Source of the DNA: Henricia sp. BOLD:AAB3569
Lineage: Eukaryota > Echinodermata > Asteroidea > Spinulosida > Echinasteridae
Direction of reading: 5' to 3'
Assembly (NCBI GenBank): GCA_037783545.1
Contig: JBBELK010000450.1
Coordinates: 434,001 to 498,000 of the forward strand
DNA: 64,000 nt
Made by a program: the position numbers and the translations under genes. Positions 34,101 through 49,100 of the stretch are shown here, piece by piece (the stretch's first letter is position 1; each line of letters starts with the position of its first letter). The notes beneath the pieces were generated by a model. The model did no database searches. It had not been told where the DNA came from and was given only the letters and a program-made list of their open reading frames with translations.

Positions 34101-37100
34101 CTGAAATTCCGGTCCGCCGACACGCATAAAAAATTGCGAACGCCGCAAGTAGCTCGTTATGCATGTAAACATTGATGCGGTCCTGGCGCTATTGTGTTCC
34201 AAACCGTGTCGTTGATAACCACCATATTCACGAATAATGGCGCACAAAGTTATCGATAAAGGAGATCTCTTAGTGAAAGCTGGAATTAAGAATCCTTGGC
34301 GATTTTCTTGGCTAGAAACGGAAGTGCAGGGAGACCTAATTCTAATCGATACTTTCTTGTGAAAATTAACAAACCGGGTTAAGCCTACTGCAAGTACATG
34401 TACACGTGGTGCGATTTATTCAATGGGAACAATTTGTCAGAGTTGTCCCGGTTTTCCTGGCCATAGGTGCAGAAAAATCAATCCCATTTCCCTGCAGCAT
34501 AAGCAGCAGTATTCCTTTTATATTCCCTAAGTCGGTAGAAATTGCTTAAAACTTTGATTTATGTTGAAATTTCAGCATTAAATTGGTACATTTTCAGGGG
34601 GGAAAAACGCGACGCGAACCACACTGTCCGGACAGCTGGTGGGGAAAAAACTTGTGCAACTGGTAATCTGCCTGTAATGCCTATGGAGATGGGTACCAGT
34701 TTATGCATATTGTTTTCCTACTATGCTTCCAGATCCACGTGCATATAAGCCACCTTTTTCTTTTGTATAAAAATGATGGCGTTTGGGAGAAAAGGGGAGT
34801 AGATACACTGTACCTAATGCAAGAGTTGGATAGAGGAGGTGGATCGAAAAAGGGGATTTGTGTTGGTATTTTTTTCTCTCTCAATGATATAAATTTAAGA
34901 AATATTTTGCTTAAATGATACAGGGGCATTTTTTACATTTTACATGTACCGGTACTGTACATGTATACATCCACTGCACTCGGTAAAGTTTGCGCGCGAA
35001 GTGCCCTGGGCTGGCGAAGTCATCTGAATTTTTTGTGGAATTTTTGTTCCCTCCAATCTCACCCCTGGTCTAGTCACTTTACTGTAGGTCTCGTATTCGG
35101 GTCATATTTTCATCAAATTTAAAATGTGAATATTAAGAACATTTTTATGGTCTTTAAAATAATTTATATGCAGCCTTTAATCATTCATTTTGAATTTGCT
35201 ATACAAAAATACTGGATTGCTAAACAAAATTTTAAAATTGCTACGCAAAAAAAATGTGCATAGCAAATCTGCTATCCAATATTTCAGAACGAAATCGTTC
35301 ACTGAATTAGCATGGTCTTTAAGCAGGAGCTGTACAGAGTTTTCTGGTACCTCTAAACTCTCGCCCATTCAGTTTGTGGAAAAATTGTATTCGACTTCAA
35401 ATTAGTAGATTGTACCGTTAAAACTTGGCATTTGTTATTGAACTTTTTAGGTAATAAATTATTTTTCTTCTGCAAATAGAGCAAGCTTGTGGCCAAGACT
35501 GGGCCAGCCAAGTATCAATGGGAAATCATGCAATCCCTGGGTATTTCTGAGGAGGAGATCCCCCGGTTTGCTGAGACAGATCATTGGCTGGAATACTTCC
35601 CACCATTGGCCAAGCAGGACCTGAGGGGCATGGGACTCAAGGTGGGTGCTCCTCCTATATGTTGTCCGTTATTGTGTAAGCCATGTTAATTCTAGTAGCG
35701 TTTACTTTGATTGTAAATTAGGGATTAAAAGTAGGTTTGGCCAATCTTAAACACACGTTTAAAGCCAGCTAGGTGTCCTGGGCGCTGATAATGCCCGAGC
35801 CGGCAGGCGAGGGCATTATCAGCGCCCTGGATCCCTAGCTCGTTTTAAACAGGTTGTTTAAGATTGGCCAAACCTACTTTTAATCCCATTCATAAATACC
35901 TTTTCGTGTAAATTTTGGTAAAACTCACCAAAATTAGCTCGTCGTTGTGTCATGTTTTGCATTCACTTTCCTACACCCACAGTATCAACACCGTACCGCG
36001 TTCGTACAACTGCTAGCTGTGCGTGATGTTGTTTTTGTCCGATCGCGCGCACGCATGCACACGACCGGATATAAGTGCACAATTTGCTTTCGGGCGCGTG
36101 CAGTTTCTTTGTGCATGTGCGTGTTCCGTGTACGCGCTGACTAAGGCACAAACGCGGGACAGCCGGCCGGGCATTATCACTATTTTTTATCGCTAATTTA
36201 AGACTGCCCACGTGGCGTGCTCTCAGCCAATAGGGATGCGTAAACTGTCTAAGGTATTTATGAATTTTTGATTAACAATAAGTGTTACGTTATTAATGCT
36301 TTTTCTGCATCATACACTTTGGAAATAATAAGTAAAATTGACTTGTTCTAAGAAGATAGGCTAACAGATAATAATAATAATAATAATAATTTATATTGCA
36401 AGAACTCTGGATGCGGCAATAGGGCGACAATTCGGGAAGCCTTTCCCCGCGGACCACCGAAATTTCGGGAAGAATCACTCAAATTGACACCAAATTTCTC
36501 TACCCGGTTACAGACCTAAGAGAGACCTAATAAAAATGGTTCTCGATTTAAAAAAAATGGTTTTTGACCTTAAAAAATGGTTTTTAAACTCAAAAATTTG
36601 GTGTCGCCCTATTGAGCGTGTCGCCCTAATATAGCTTTTTTACACACAAATTGTCGCCCTATCCTAGCAAACAGAGTTTTTGCGCAAATTCCATAAAATA
36701 AATTATGTTCAAATGCGCATAACAATACAGTGTACAGTGTACGTACACTACAACTAAAAAATTTGTTAAAATAAAAAGATACTAATTACTAATTAACACA
36801 TAAAAAGTACGATAACATAAATCGATCGATCAATCATTTATACATATGCGCTGAGGAACAAGTGTGTTTTAAATTTACGCTTAAAATCAGATGAGAGCAT
36901 ACCTCTCTAAAGCAAATACCTCTCTGTACAAATTTCACATAACTTACATTATAAGACGGACCAACAGGTGTCCACCGTGTTATGTATCATACATGGAGTT
37001 GGCAGATCTGTTACAATTTAGGGGCTTGTTACATGTATCTTCTTAGAACAAATTAAAGTTACTTCTAATTTCAGAGAAGATAAAAAAGTGTTTGTAGAAA

Positions 37101-40100
37101 AAATTAAGTTGATTGGGCTTGATTGCCAGAATAAACTCTGAGAAGGACCCAAAATACAGTCAACAAACAAGTGTTGCTTCTTTCTATTAAAGGTACACAC
37201 CGGCTTTGTTGGGCTATTATGGGCTCGAAATTGACCCATACAAGATTCTGAATGCCCTTCTGAAATAAACTGAACATATCCTGAAATAAAAAACAGAGGT
37301 GTTCCGAAAAGTCACATGGTCTTGCGAGTTAGTTTTGTGTCCAGCCGCATGAAAGATTCTTACTCAAACTGCACCAAATTCAACTCTGATTTTCCCCCAA
37401 TATTTATAAGTAATTGACAAAAGATAGACTATTTATACAGGTATGAAACAAAGTGAAACATAAGTATGAAAATTTGAACATAAATGTTTGTTTCGAGAGT
37501 CCGGAGAAGGGGAGAACGAGCGCGTGCTACGGCAGGCTAGCCTGAGTGCACACACTGCCGCCGGTTGGTGTGCTCCGGTTTACATGTACGTTTGTGAAGA
37601 AAAAACATGATGCCAACTCCTCCGAAGAAAACGGAAATTCCTATTCATTTGTCCGGGCTGTTCAGTGAAATCGTAAGCAGAAAATTTGAGATATCATGTG
37701 TAGGAAAAGAGCGAATCGTTTGTGACAAAGTCGTGAGGCTTGCGCGTACATGTACATGTAGTTGCAACAGCTGGTAAAGCGTATAACACGTCTTTTGACC
37801 GTTTTGGTTAATTTTGCACTTCTTTAGTAAATTACAGGATATTTTGATGATCTTTTTTCACAACGACCATTACAAAAATATTGTCAATGCTGCTACATCA
37901 CTAAATCATGTAAACAGTATAGGCCGGTGTGTACCTTTAAGTCCATATTGCAACAAAAATATTTAAATATAGAGTGTCTTTCCCCCTACAGACCGACTGG
38001 AGACGTAGTTTCATCACCACCGACGCCAACCCATATTACGATTCCTTCGTCCGCTGGCACTTCCTAACCTTAAAGAAGTTAGGCAAGGTCAAGTTTGGCA
38101 AACGCAACACGATATACTCCCCTAAAGATGGCCAGCCGTGTATGGACCATGACCGGCAGTCGGGGGAAGGCGTGGGGCCCCAGGAATACACCCTCATTAA
38201 AATGAAGGCATTGAAACCGTATCCGGAAAGATTACAGTAAGTTAGATTGTGCTCTGTTGGCTAGTTCCTGCATTAAGCCTAGCGTACATCGACCTTGCAA
38301 CTGGAAGCAACTAGTGGCAACTGGTGTTTCTGGCAACTGGGAGCAACTGGGAGCAACTGATCAGTTGCTCAAAAAGGTTGATGTACGCGCACTTGCAACT
38401 ACCGGCAACTTAAAAAATCCCAGTTGCCGCGAGTTGCTCATGTTCTACTTTCTGGCAACTAGTTGTACCCAGTTGCGTCCATGTACGCGTACTTGCAACT
38501 AGTTGCTGCCAGTTTCTCGCATTGCATCAGATCACGTGCGCGCACATCGGCAGCAACTGCAAGCACAGTTGCTTTCAGTTGCAAGGGCAATGCACTCTGC
38601 GCTTTACGGAGTTGCTGTGTCGATGTGCGCGCTCTGGAAATGTAGATATAGCTGGATGCTCCCAGTTGCCTCTAGTTGCGGAACTAATCTGTTTCTGTCG
38701 ATGTGTGCGCTACGCACACATCGACAGCAACTGATCAGTTGAGTTGCTTCCAGTTGCAATGTCGATGTACGCTAGGCGTTAGAGGTCTCGATTTTGAACC
38801 CCAATGAGGACCATATGTCATTTCTGTGGTGATTGGACACCATACCAAATATTGCGATTAATATTTTCAGTTTAAAGTGGATGCAGCATTCTGTTTGAGA
38901 CAATATTTTCTCATACTTTGGATATTTTTGTGAATTATTTTTAATGCACTTGGTATCATTTTATTTTTGCGGATGTGTAACAGTGAATAATTTGCTGCTT
39001 TGCTGGTGCAGTTTCTCATGTTTTTTGTTTTATTTTCGTGGAAGCGATTCAATTTACGAAATTTGCCAAAATAAACACCTCGCTAAAATTTCCAATTGTA
39101 CAGTACAGTGAAACCTCGTTAACCAGTTAACGCTGGGATTATTAACGCTGGGAGGAAGGAAAACAACTGAACTCATTAAACGGACACACCAGCTTTGTTG
39201 GGTTATTTTGGGCTCAAAATAGACCCATATATTATTCTGAAGCGCTATCCAGAGTAAATTAGATATATACTGAAAAGATGCCGACAAATTTGGCTGTTTT
39301 TGAGCATTTAAAAAAAATTCAAGGTCACGTGATTTTTCGGAACCAAATTCGGGTTCCGAAAAGTCACGTGGTCTTGTGAGTTAGTTGTATTTCCAGCCGT
39401 ATAAAAGTTTCTTACTGCAAAACTGCACCAAATTTAACTCTGATTTTCCCCCAATATTAATAAGTAATTGACAAAAGAGAGACTATTTATACAGGTATGA
39501 AACAAAGTTAAACATAAGTATGAAAATTTGAACATAATTGTTTGTTTCGAGAGTCCGGAGAACGGGAGCGAGCGCGTGCTATGGCAGGCTACTGTGGAGT
39601 GTAGGATATTTGCCCCGCGCAGCACGGCAAATAGCCCGAGTGCACACACGGCCGGGTGTGTTGCTCCGGTGTACGTAGAAAAAACATGATGCCAACTCCT
39701 CAAAAGAAAACGGAAATTCCTATTCGGTCGTCCGGGCTGTCCAGTGAAATCGTGAGCAGAAAATTGGAGATATCCTGAGCAGAAGAAGAGCGAATCGTTT
39801 GTGACAAAGTCGTGAGGCTCGCGCGTAGTTGACCGTTTTTGTTAATTTTGCACTTCTTTAGTAAATTACGGGATATTTTGATGATCTTTTTTTACTACGA
39901 CCATCAAAAAAGTATTGTCAATGCTGCTACATCACTAAATCATGTAAACAGTAGGCCAGTGTGTAACTTTAACCATGTGCGGTAAACAATTGTTATGTCA
40001 ATACACCGTCATTGTACACCCCAATGCCTCCGGCGTCAAGTGGTTAATAAGAGCGCTGCTAACACAATATTCTGCTTGTAACGAGGAAAAGTTTAGGTCC

Positions 40101-43100
40101 ATTTTCATTGTGCTTCATAGTTTTTATTCTTGATAATACAAGGTTCGAGTTATAACAAGGCAATCTGCAAAGTCCTGAAAATCTACTAATAATGAGGTGG
40201 GTTTTTATTTTCTTCTTACAAGGAAACTCTCCAAAAAGAACATATTCCTTGTAGCAGCCACTCTACGACCAGAGACCATGTACGGACAGACCAACTGTTG
40301 GGTTCGGCCAGACATGAACTACATCGCTTACGAGACTAAGAATGGTGACGTGTTTATCAGCACGCAGCGAGCAGCGCGTAACATGTCGTATCAGGGATTA
40401 CTGAAGGTAGAGGGCGCTGTAACGGTGCTTGTTGATCTGGTTGGACAGGTGAGGGCGACATTCTTCTCTCTTTTTTGTTTTCCTCGATTTTTCTCTCATT
40501 CCAAGAATTGCAGTAGTACAGTCAAACTTGTATATTTTAAATGCAGCAATTATATTTTCATCTTTAGGACATCATGGGGTTGAAACTGAGTGCCCCTTTA
40601 ACGTCGTTCAAGACCATCTACACACTCCCTATGCTGACCATTAAGGAATCTAAAGGGACCGGCATAGTGACCAGTGTTCCGTCAGATTCACCTGATGATT
40701 ATGCTGCACTCAGAGACCTAAAAAACAAGAAGGTAATAGAGAAAGTTTAAATTGTCATCGAAATTTGCAAATGAAAAAGCATACAATGGTTCACTATGGG
40801 CGTGTTTGTTTCGGACGGATCTAGATTCAGATCGGCGCATTACCAAGGTGAACTCGTTCACTTCGCGCACATCCTGATCGAGATCTGTGATCTGTGGAAT
40901 CCTTCTCGAGAGATGGTTCAGCGCTAGATCCAAAATGGCGACGTAAACATCGCAGAGATTTTGTGTGAGTAAAATCGTGTTGTTTCAGTTTTCAGAGGCA
41001 ACACATGATACAAACAAATTTAGAATGCTTGTTTATTTACGACGAATGTCGTGGGAGAAATTTGGAACAGAAATTTGACAAATTTGGTAAATAAATTGCA
41101 ATTCACGTGATTTGAGATCCGAGTTGAGAGCGGTTTCGTTCGTTTCTACGCGGTAAAACAGATCGGAATCTGGATTCGGATCTGTCATGAAACAAACACG
41201 CCCTACCTAAAACGAGTACAGCGTTTGCCCTTAACTTTTTTCTCTACTGGCCAACAGGGCCAGTTGGCTTAAATCTTCACTGGCCCGTTGGCATTTCAAG
41301 TGGCCCGGTTACCGATAACATTTCTGGTTGTTCTTTTTACACAGTCGACCATTAATGTTTGCAATAACCGCATTTAAGTAAATAAATTAGGAAAATTTGG
41401 TAGTCATAAGGTTGTCCCCATTAACATTTTGAAAATGTGTGGTACATTTTAGAGCTTTCTGGTGAAATTTAGAGCTAAGTCTTGAAAGGCTCTTTTGTTA
41501 TAAATTCTCAAGGATGCATGTTTTTGTACACATTAACCCTTCACAACGGGGAACTGCATGTGCAGATTTCTAAGTGTGAGTGTACGTCTTGGGGGCAGTT
41601 ATACAGAATTAGTCCATAGTACTACCAGGGCAGAGCTGGTCTCTCATCTTGTTGGCTTGGGGTCAAGTCATTTTTTTTTTTTTTTGACCTGTGACTTGAC
41701 TCTGGAGAAAATGACTGGACTTTGGAAATAAGATTGATTTACGGCTTGAAATAAAAACTAGTCATCAAGCCTCCAGCCCCAGAGACATACATGTATACTG
41801 TATAACCAAAACTGCAAGTGCAGTCTTTTGCTCCAGGGGAATAAATTGGAACCAGGCCAGTGTTATGGCCCTGGGAGTCTGAAGAAAGATCAAAGTTTTT
41901 TCATCACTTCTTTACGTAGTCCTTTTTTTATGTAAGAAACTTTAGTATGGTGTGGGTCTGTTTTATTTCAACTAGACAGCCGGACCATTTAGGGAGGCTT
42001 TACAGCTGGCCCGTGTATACTGCATAACCAAAACTGCTAGTGCAGTCTCCCGCTCCAGGGGAATGAATTCAAAATGCCTAGCCATCGCGAAGTGGTTAGC
42101 AGCCTATTTTATCTTAACGGAGTGTCAGGCTATTTCATAAACATCATTAACAGTAAGCAACTGAAAACGTGCCTTAACTGCAGAGCCAAACTTAGTGACG
42201 CAACAATAGCCGTCTCCAAGCGCGCGCATGCTTAAAGGCACAGGCTCATCAGCAATGCGCGCACCAAATTCGTGCCACGAAATATGCAGCTCCAGGTAGC
42301 AAAGGCATGGAGCTGCGTATTTCTTGGCACAAATTTGGCGCGCGCGCATTGCTGACGAGCCTGTGCCTTTAACCATGCCGCGACCGTGAAATAGCGCTTT
42401 AAAACTTGTCTGCTACGGTAAGCATGCCGTTACTGCTTGCACTTAAGTGGCTCTATAAAATTGGTCCCTGGTCACAAATCAAAGACTAACCAAGCATTAT
42501 TTTTTCTTTGTTGTCGACAGGAGTTCCGTGCCAAGTACGGTCTGAAAGACGAGATGGTTTTGCCCTTTGATCCGATCCCTATAATCGATGTCCCTGGTAT
42601 GGGAACCTTAGCGGCCATTGTAGCTTGCGATGAGCTCAAGATTAAGAGTCAAAACGACAAAGATAAACTGGCTGAGGCTAAGGAGAAAGTCTACCTTAAA
42701 GGTTTTTATGAAGGGGTAGGTGCTGAGGGGATTTCACGAAGGTCTATGATCCTTCCTAACTCGAGATGCACATTACTTGAGAGGCACGTTACGGTGGTTA
42801 ACCCATCATAACTGGTGTTATGACGGATCGTAGCACTTTGTGAAATCGGCCCAAGGTATAACCTAGACTGGTTCCCGCTCCACATATTCCACATACAACG
42901 ACTGAATATAAGGACCGGCTACTGTCGTGTTTAAAATAGCACTTTAAGCATTACGTCATGCATTTATTTTTAGGAGCACATAACTGTTAATTTTCAAAGC
43001 GCGCTATATGGCATGAGTGTACAACAATTTGAAAGGGTTATTCCTTATTTGACCAATACAAATATTAAATATGCCCATTTTAATATACATGTACTAATCA

Positions 43101-46100
43101 TGTAGGCTAGCATCAAAAAGAAAATTCAAACCTTGTCTGCATCACCCAGTGAGCTCCTACGGTTACCGTAACTATAGCCACTGCGTAGTTTTAAATCCGT
43201 GGCATCACCAAAAAATACACACGCAGCGGCATGCGTACGTACGTGCACGCGACGTCAATTCAAATTCTCGAAACAATTACAAATTGTCCAGACGACCGGA
43301 CGTGCATTCGGGTAACTTCAGGAACCTACGGAAAAAAGAGGAATTCCTCCTGTTTCAAAATGGCGGAATTGGCGGACCTTAAATTCAGTTTAGTCAAAGA
43401 ATTTGTTGTCCGAGTACCAGGCCGTAGTGGTGGTTCATTTCTAAGGCCGAGTTCTGATAGTCTGTTATTGACACGGGTATACTTACACCCAAACGACGAG
43501 AACATGACCTGAGAAACTGCACTTGGAACAGGATTACACACCACCTATCTATCGAGAACAAGTTACCCGTGTCAAGAACAGACCGCCTGGGGCCAATTTC
43601 ATAAAACATGTTGCGCTTAATCAACAATTTTGGATTAAGCATAGCACGAATTTTCACTTAAGCAAGGTCCTATTTCATAAAGCTTGTTGTTCTAAGCGCG
43701 CCAAGAGAGTGCACGCGCAATGCTGTCATCTGTTCGAACGCGTTCGTCGTCTGCTTTACTTGTATCAACGTCAACATTTTCAAGTACAGTCATCGGTAAT
43801 GTTTCCATTTGTGAATGATTATCACAGAAAACCCTTGCATGTCGCTGACTGATATATTTCAACAACAGCTGAAATCTGTGTATCTGTTGGAAAATGTGTC
43901 TCGAATTTTGCCGAAAATAGCGAAGAAAAAGATGGCGTCGCGTTAGCAAAAAATCGGTAGGTTAGCATGCTGTTTGGTTTGCTAGTGCTTAAACAGTTTT
44001 ATGAAATGGAGAGAGGGCTGCTTAATCACAAATCGGGTGCTAACATGTTTTATGAAATTGGCCCCTGAACTCAACCTAATCTGTTATCAAGGAACATTAA
44101 AGGCACAGGCTCGTCAGCAATGCGCGTGCGCCAAATTCGTGCCACGAAATACGCAGCTCAATAACAAAGGCATGGAGCTGCATATTTCGTGGCACGAATT
44201 TGGCGCGCTCGCATTGATGACAAGCCTGTGCCTTTAAATTCTCATTATATCAATTGCAATGATCCAAAATTTTAGTTCGAGTTGACAAGAAAAAAACTTA
44301 CTAAAAGTGTTGATAGCAATGGTAACAAACACCACATTTCTGTCTAAGATTGTACTTTCTGTAAGAAATTAACAGCTGAAGGTGGTTTCAGGGGTCGAAA
44401 TTAACCTGAATTTCATGCTGGTCGGAAGGATCAGTAGATTAGAGAACTCTACTGGTCCTGCTGAAAATTTGGTGGTCCACTGGCGCTTTTCAATATGGCA
44501 CCAAGATACTGCAACACTTTCTGGTTTAAGGTCATTGAGTGCAGGATGGATGGGATTGCTTTTTGATCCAACACTGGGGCATGTCTGGAGAGATCGGAGA
44601 AAGAAATGTAGTTATCTGAAAATGTCTAAAGCGATCAGGAATTGTTTGTGGTAACCAGAAATTCTTCGCATTGAGTAAGAAATGTTTACTGTGGATTAGG
44701 AATCAGGGAATGTTTCCATGAGTCATGAAATGTTTTCACTGGTCCATCGGACCAGCGTCTTTGAAAGATCTAGATGTCCCTGTGATTTTTTACTGGTCTC
44801 GGACCACGGGACCAGTGTTAATTTCGACACCTGTGGTTTGTAAGACAAAATGTGAGGGAAAATTTGTTACCTTTCACTTTGCACAAAACTATGCATTGAT
44901 TTTGAATGTTTTCTGAAGCATTGATGCATCTGTGAAGCTGAAAATTCTGCAGGCTAGTTAAAAAAAAAATCTTCTATAAAAATGTTATCTTGCAAATGAT
45001 ATATGAGACCTTTATTAAAAACTTTCTCTGCAGGTCATGATTGTAGGAGATGTCAAAGGTCAAAAAGTCCAGGATGTAAAGAAAGTCGTCCAGAAGAAGA
45101 TGGTCGATGCCAACAAAGCGATTATCTACATGGAACCTGAGAAACGGATTATATCGCGATCTGGTGATGAATGTGTGGTGGCGCTGTGCGATCAGTGGTA
45201 CCTGGACTATGGAGAAGAGAAATGGAAAGTGCAGACTCTTGCCGCTTTGGACAAAATGGAACTGTAAGATTTAATATTCTGATCTTAGTTTTGTGGGTAT
45301 TTATTTTGACAGTATTTAAAGAATCTTTAGTGGAGCCAAAATCTTTTTAAATCTTGGTGCAACTAGATTTTCCAAATTCATGGACATTTGTCATTATCTC
45401 TAAACAAATAAAATAAAATTAACCCTTTAGTGCTAGCGACCACCCAGGGGAGTGCGTGTGGTCTAGTGGGTATGAAGCGGGACTCCCAATCAGAGGTTGG
45501 GGGTTCGAGCCCCACTTCGACCAATGTGTCTGTGTCCCTGGGCAAGGCACTTAATCCCAGTTGCCTCGTCAACCCAAGCGATATATGGGAAGCTGTTAAG
45601 GGGAATGCCACAATCTAACTGCTGATAGGGTTGTGCGCCTGACCAGCAGCCACCTAGTTGAAGCGAAATGGTTCTGGTGATTCCCTGATGGCAGCGGTAA
45701 TAATGGTAACAGCGCCTTGAGCATCCTGCAGGGTGGATATGTGCGCTATACAAATCTAATCATTATTATTATTAAAACAATAGAGTTCCAAAACAATCAA
45801 AGGGTTAAGTACTGTCACCAGTAAGACATTTATAGATATTTATTATTAAATTGGATTTAATGTAAGAAAATAATATATCAAATTTTAGCTGAACATATCA
45901 CTCAAAGGAATAGAGCTCAAGAGAGATCATGATGACAAGCTTCACTGAACAGGAATGCAACAAAGGAGTGTGGGGTTAGAATGAAAAACAACAATGCAAC
46001 TTGTGATTTGGGCAATTTGTGTGTAGACAATTAGGAAATGTTTAAGTGAGTTTGGATTTATCAATGTCTTGTCAAAAACATCCAAATCAAAATGGTAAAA

Positions 46101-49100
46101 TTGTCCAATCTGAATCGTGCCATTGCATAAGGTATGGTGGAAGCAAAATACTGAACTGTAACTCCCCTTAATTGAGTGCAATAAAGTTGACATCATTGTT
46201 TTTTTGTGTTTTTCATTCTGACCCCACACTCCTTTGTTGCATTCCTGTTCCGTGAAGCTTGCCATCATGGACTCCGTTGAGCTCTATTCTTGTGAGTGAT
46301 ATGTTCAGCTAAAATTTGATATATAATTTTCCTACAATAAATCTAATTTCATAATAAATATCTACAAATGTCTTACTGGTGACAGAACTTTTTTGGTAAA
46401 GTGTACCGGTATATTAAAATGTAGAAGTTTCTTTTTTTTCCTGATATTTAAAGGTACTCTGAGGACACAAAGAAGAATTTCCTAGCAACATTTGACTGGC
46501 TCCACGAACATGCATGCTCCAGATCATATGGACTTGGTATAAGCTCAGTTTTCTGATAAGAATGCTTACATTAGGGATTAAAAGTAGGTTTGGCCAATCT
46601 TAAACATACAGTTAAAACCAGCTAGGGGTCCTGGGTGCTGATAATGCCCAAGCCGCCAGGGTTGTTTAAGATTGGCCAAACCTACTTTTAATCCCATTAA
46701 TAAATACCTTTTCGTGTAAATCGGTAAAACTCACCAAAATTAGCTCGTCGTTTTGCATTCATTTTCCTACACCTACACCCACACCGCGTTCGTACAACTG
46801 CTAGCTGTGCGTCATGTTGTCTTTGTTCGATCGCGCGCCTTACGTGTAACGCAGGCGTGTTGTGCGTGCGTGCGTGCGCGTGCGCACACACGACCGTATA
46901 TAAGTGCACAATTTGCTTTCGGGCGGAGTTGATTTTTATAAATACCGGGCTTCAGAGAACGGTTACCCTCAGCATATATACTAATTTATATGGCCTCGTA
47001 AATCGAGCAACACCTTTGCCTGTTAATATTACCCAAAACATGACGAGAACGATTCAATAAACTGATGAGATCTTCTAAATGCAAGTGTGACATTTTGAAA
47101 TTTATATTGAAGAATTATTGAAATTTCGCTCATAATATAATTTGAATTTATAAGGTACAGGTTCTACAGATGGGTAAAACCAAAAGCTACCTTTTCCAGA
47201 AAGAACCTGGTCAAAAAGACTTGAAATGTAATCGTAAGAATTTAAAAATGCCTTGGTGTCCCCACTTACGTCGTTAAACAATTTTCTCGAATATTATCAA
47301 ATCTATGACACCAAGAAATGTCTAAATGTTTGGAAATTGTTTCAAATATCCTACACTATTCAGGAATTGCACGGAAATTTCTTCAACATATTTTGTTAAC
47401 TTGAAAAGGTCATTTTTACCAATGCATCAAAATGTCACACTTTGGCCCCCATATTTATGGAATGACCCAGTTCCTAGTTACCGAATTGGTCAGAAAAATT
47501 TCCCAAGTACTGGGTTAACTGCCTTTGTATCGATATTTTCTTCTAAGGTACTAAGATGCCATGGGACGAGCAATACTTGATTGAATCGCTGTCCGATTCC
47601 ACTATCTACATGGCTTACTACACGGTTGCTCATCTACTGCAGGGAGGAGTGTTTGATGGGTCTGGAACCAGTCCAATGGGAATCACGTACGTCAATTTTG
47701 AGATGTGTGGTGGCAGCAAACAAACTGGTCCTTTCCATTGTTTGCATCATTTTGAGCATTTGCACTTTAGCTCAAACGTGATGTTAACAATGGAAAATGA
47801 CTGGTTTGTTTGCTGCTACATGTACCACAAAGTGTCCAATTCTTTTCCAATTGTAATTTAATTGAGCAAAGAGTTTCTTTGAATGGGGAATCGAACCTGT
47901 GGCTCGAACAAGTGCTTAATTAATGTCATTTGTCAACTCTTATAATATACTGAAATGCAAAAGAAACTTACCACTTGTTTAAAATGTAATGAAATTGTAA
48001 CAGTTCAAAATAAAACAAACCAACAATTGCTAATTGAAACATTGTCATTTTATTGATGACATGTCAAGTTTTTGACCAAGATACACCATCTCATCAGTTT
48101 GTTCTACAGTAAAGAACAAAAGAGGGTGCAATGTCAGTCCCCTCTCAATAGAGTGTGTGGCCACCATTGATTTGGATACAGGCAGTGCATCGTCGTCGCA
48201 TACTGCCTACCAATCGTGGCATGTTGCTTGAAATGCCCATTTTGCACTGGCTTTTTTAAAGCCAACATTAAGACATCAGGTGCAGCTCATTACAATCATC
48301 CCATACCCCTTGGCTAATCACTGACAGTCAAAACAGCTGTGCCACGAAGTGACCATTGAAGGTTCAAGTGACCTTCAGACACCGTTTGGTCGACAGTGAG
48401 GACACTATTGTCCACAAATAAGTTCACACATTACTACACGCAGTGTTATTGTTGCTATTTAAAGGTTTAAAAGGTGTTAAGTTTCTTTTGTGTTTCAGTA
48501 TATGTGACCCGCTCTAAAAAAAGGTATAATAAATTTGCGGCAAATCCACGTTCATCAAAATACAAAAACACAATGAAAATTCCTGGCGGTGCCCAGTTAC
48601 CGCCTGGGATGTCCGTGTTCAGCCAGGAATTTCCAGTGTGTTTTTGTATTTTAATGAGCATGGATCTGCCACAGATTTCTTCTTATAGTCGCAAAAACTC
48701 GACCTAGCCTGTGTGACTTATTCTACCTTTTTCCAGAGCGGGTCACATATGTAATTTTGTTCAAATTTTAGGACATGATTTTACACATCTCCATTGCTTC
48801 TGTAAAAATGTATTCTGTAGAAACCTGAATGATAATTGTTTTTAGCAATTCTACCTGGGTCATTTGATCACACTTAACTGGGACATCCAAGCCAGTTTGA
48901 TCCAGATACTACCATCAAGTTTGGCCCAGGTCAACTCTCAACCCAACCACTATAATTCCCTTTTGGAGCGCACCAGCTGACCACCCCCCTCACCCCCCCT
49001 CCCCCTGATATCTGGGATTACATTTTCTTCTCCAAATCCCCCTTTCCCAAATCCACCTCAATCCCAATTTGACCCAGGTCAACCCACATAGTCGCGCATT

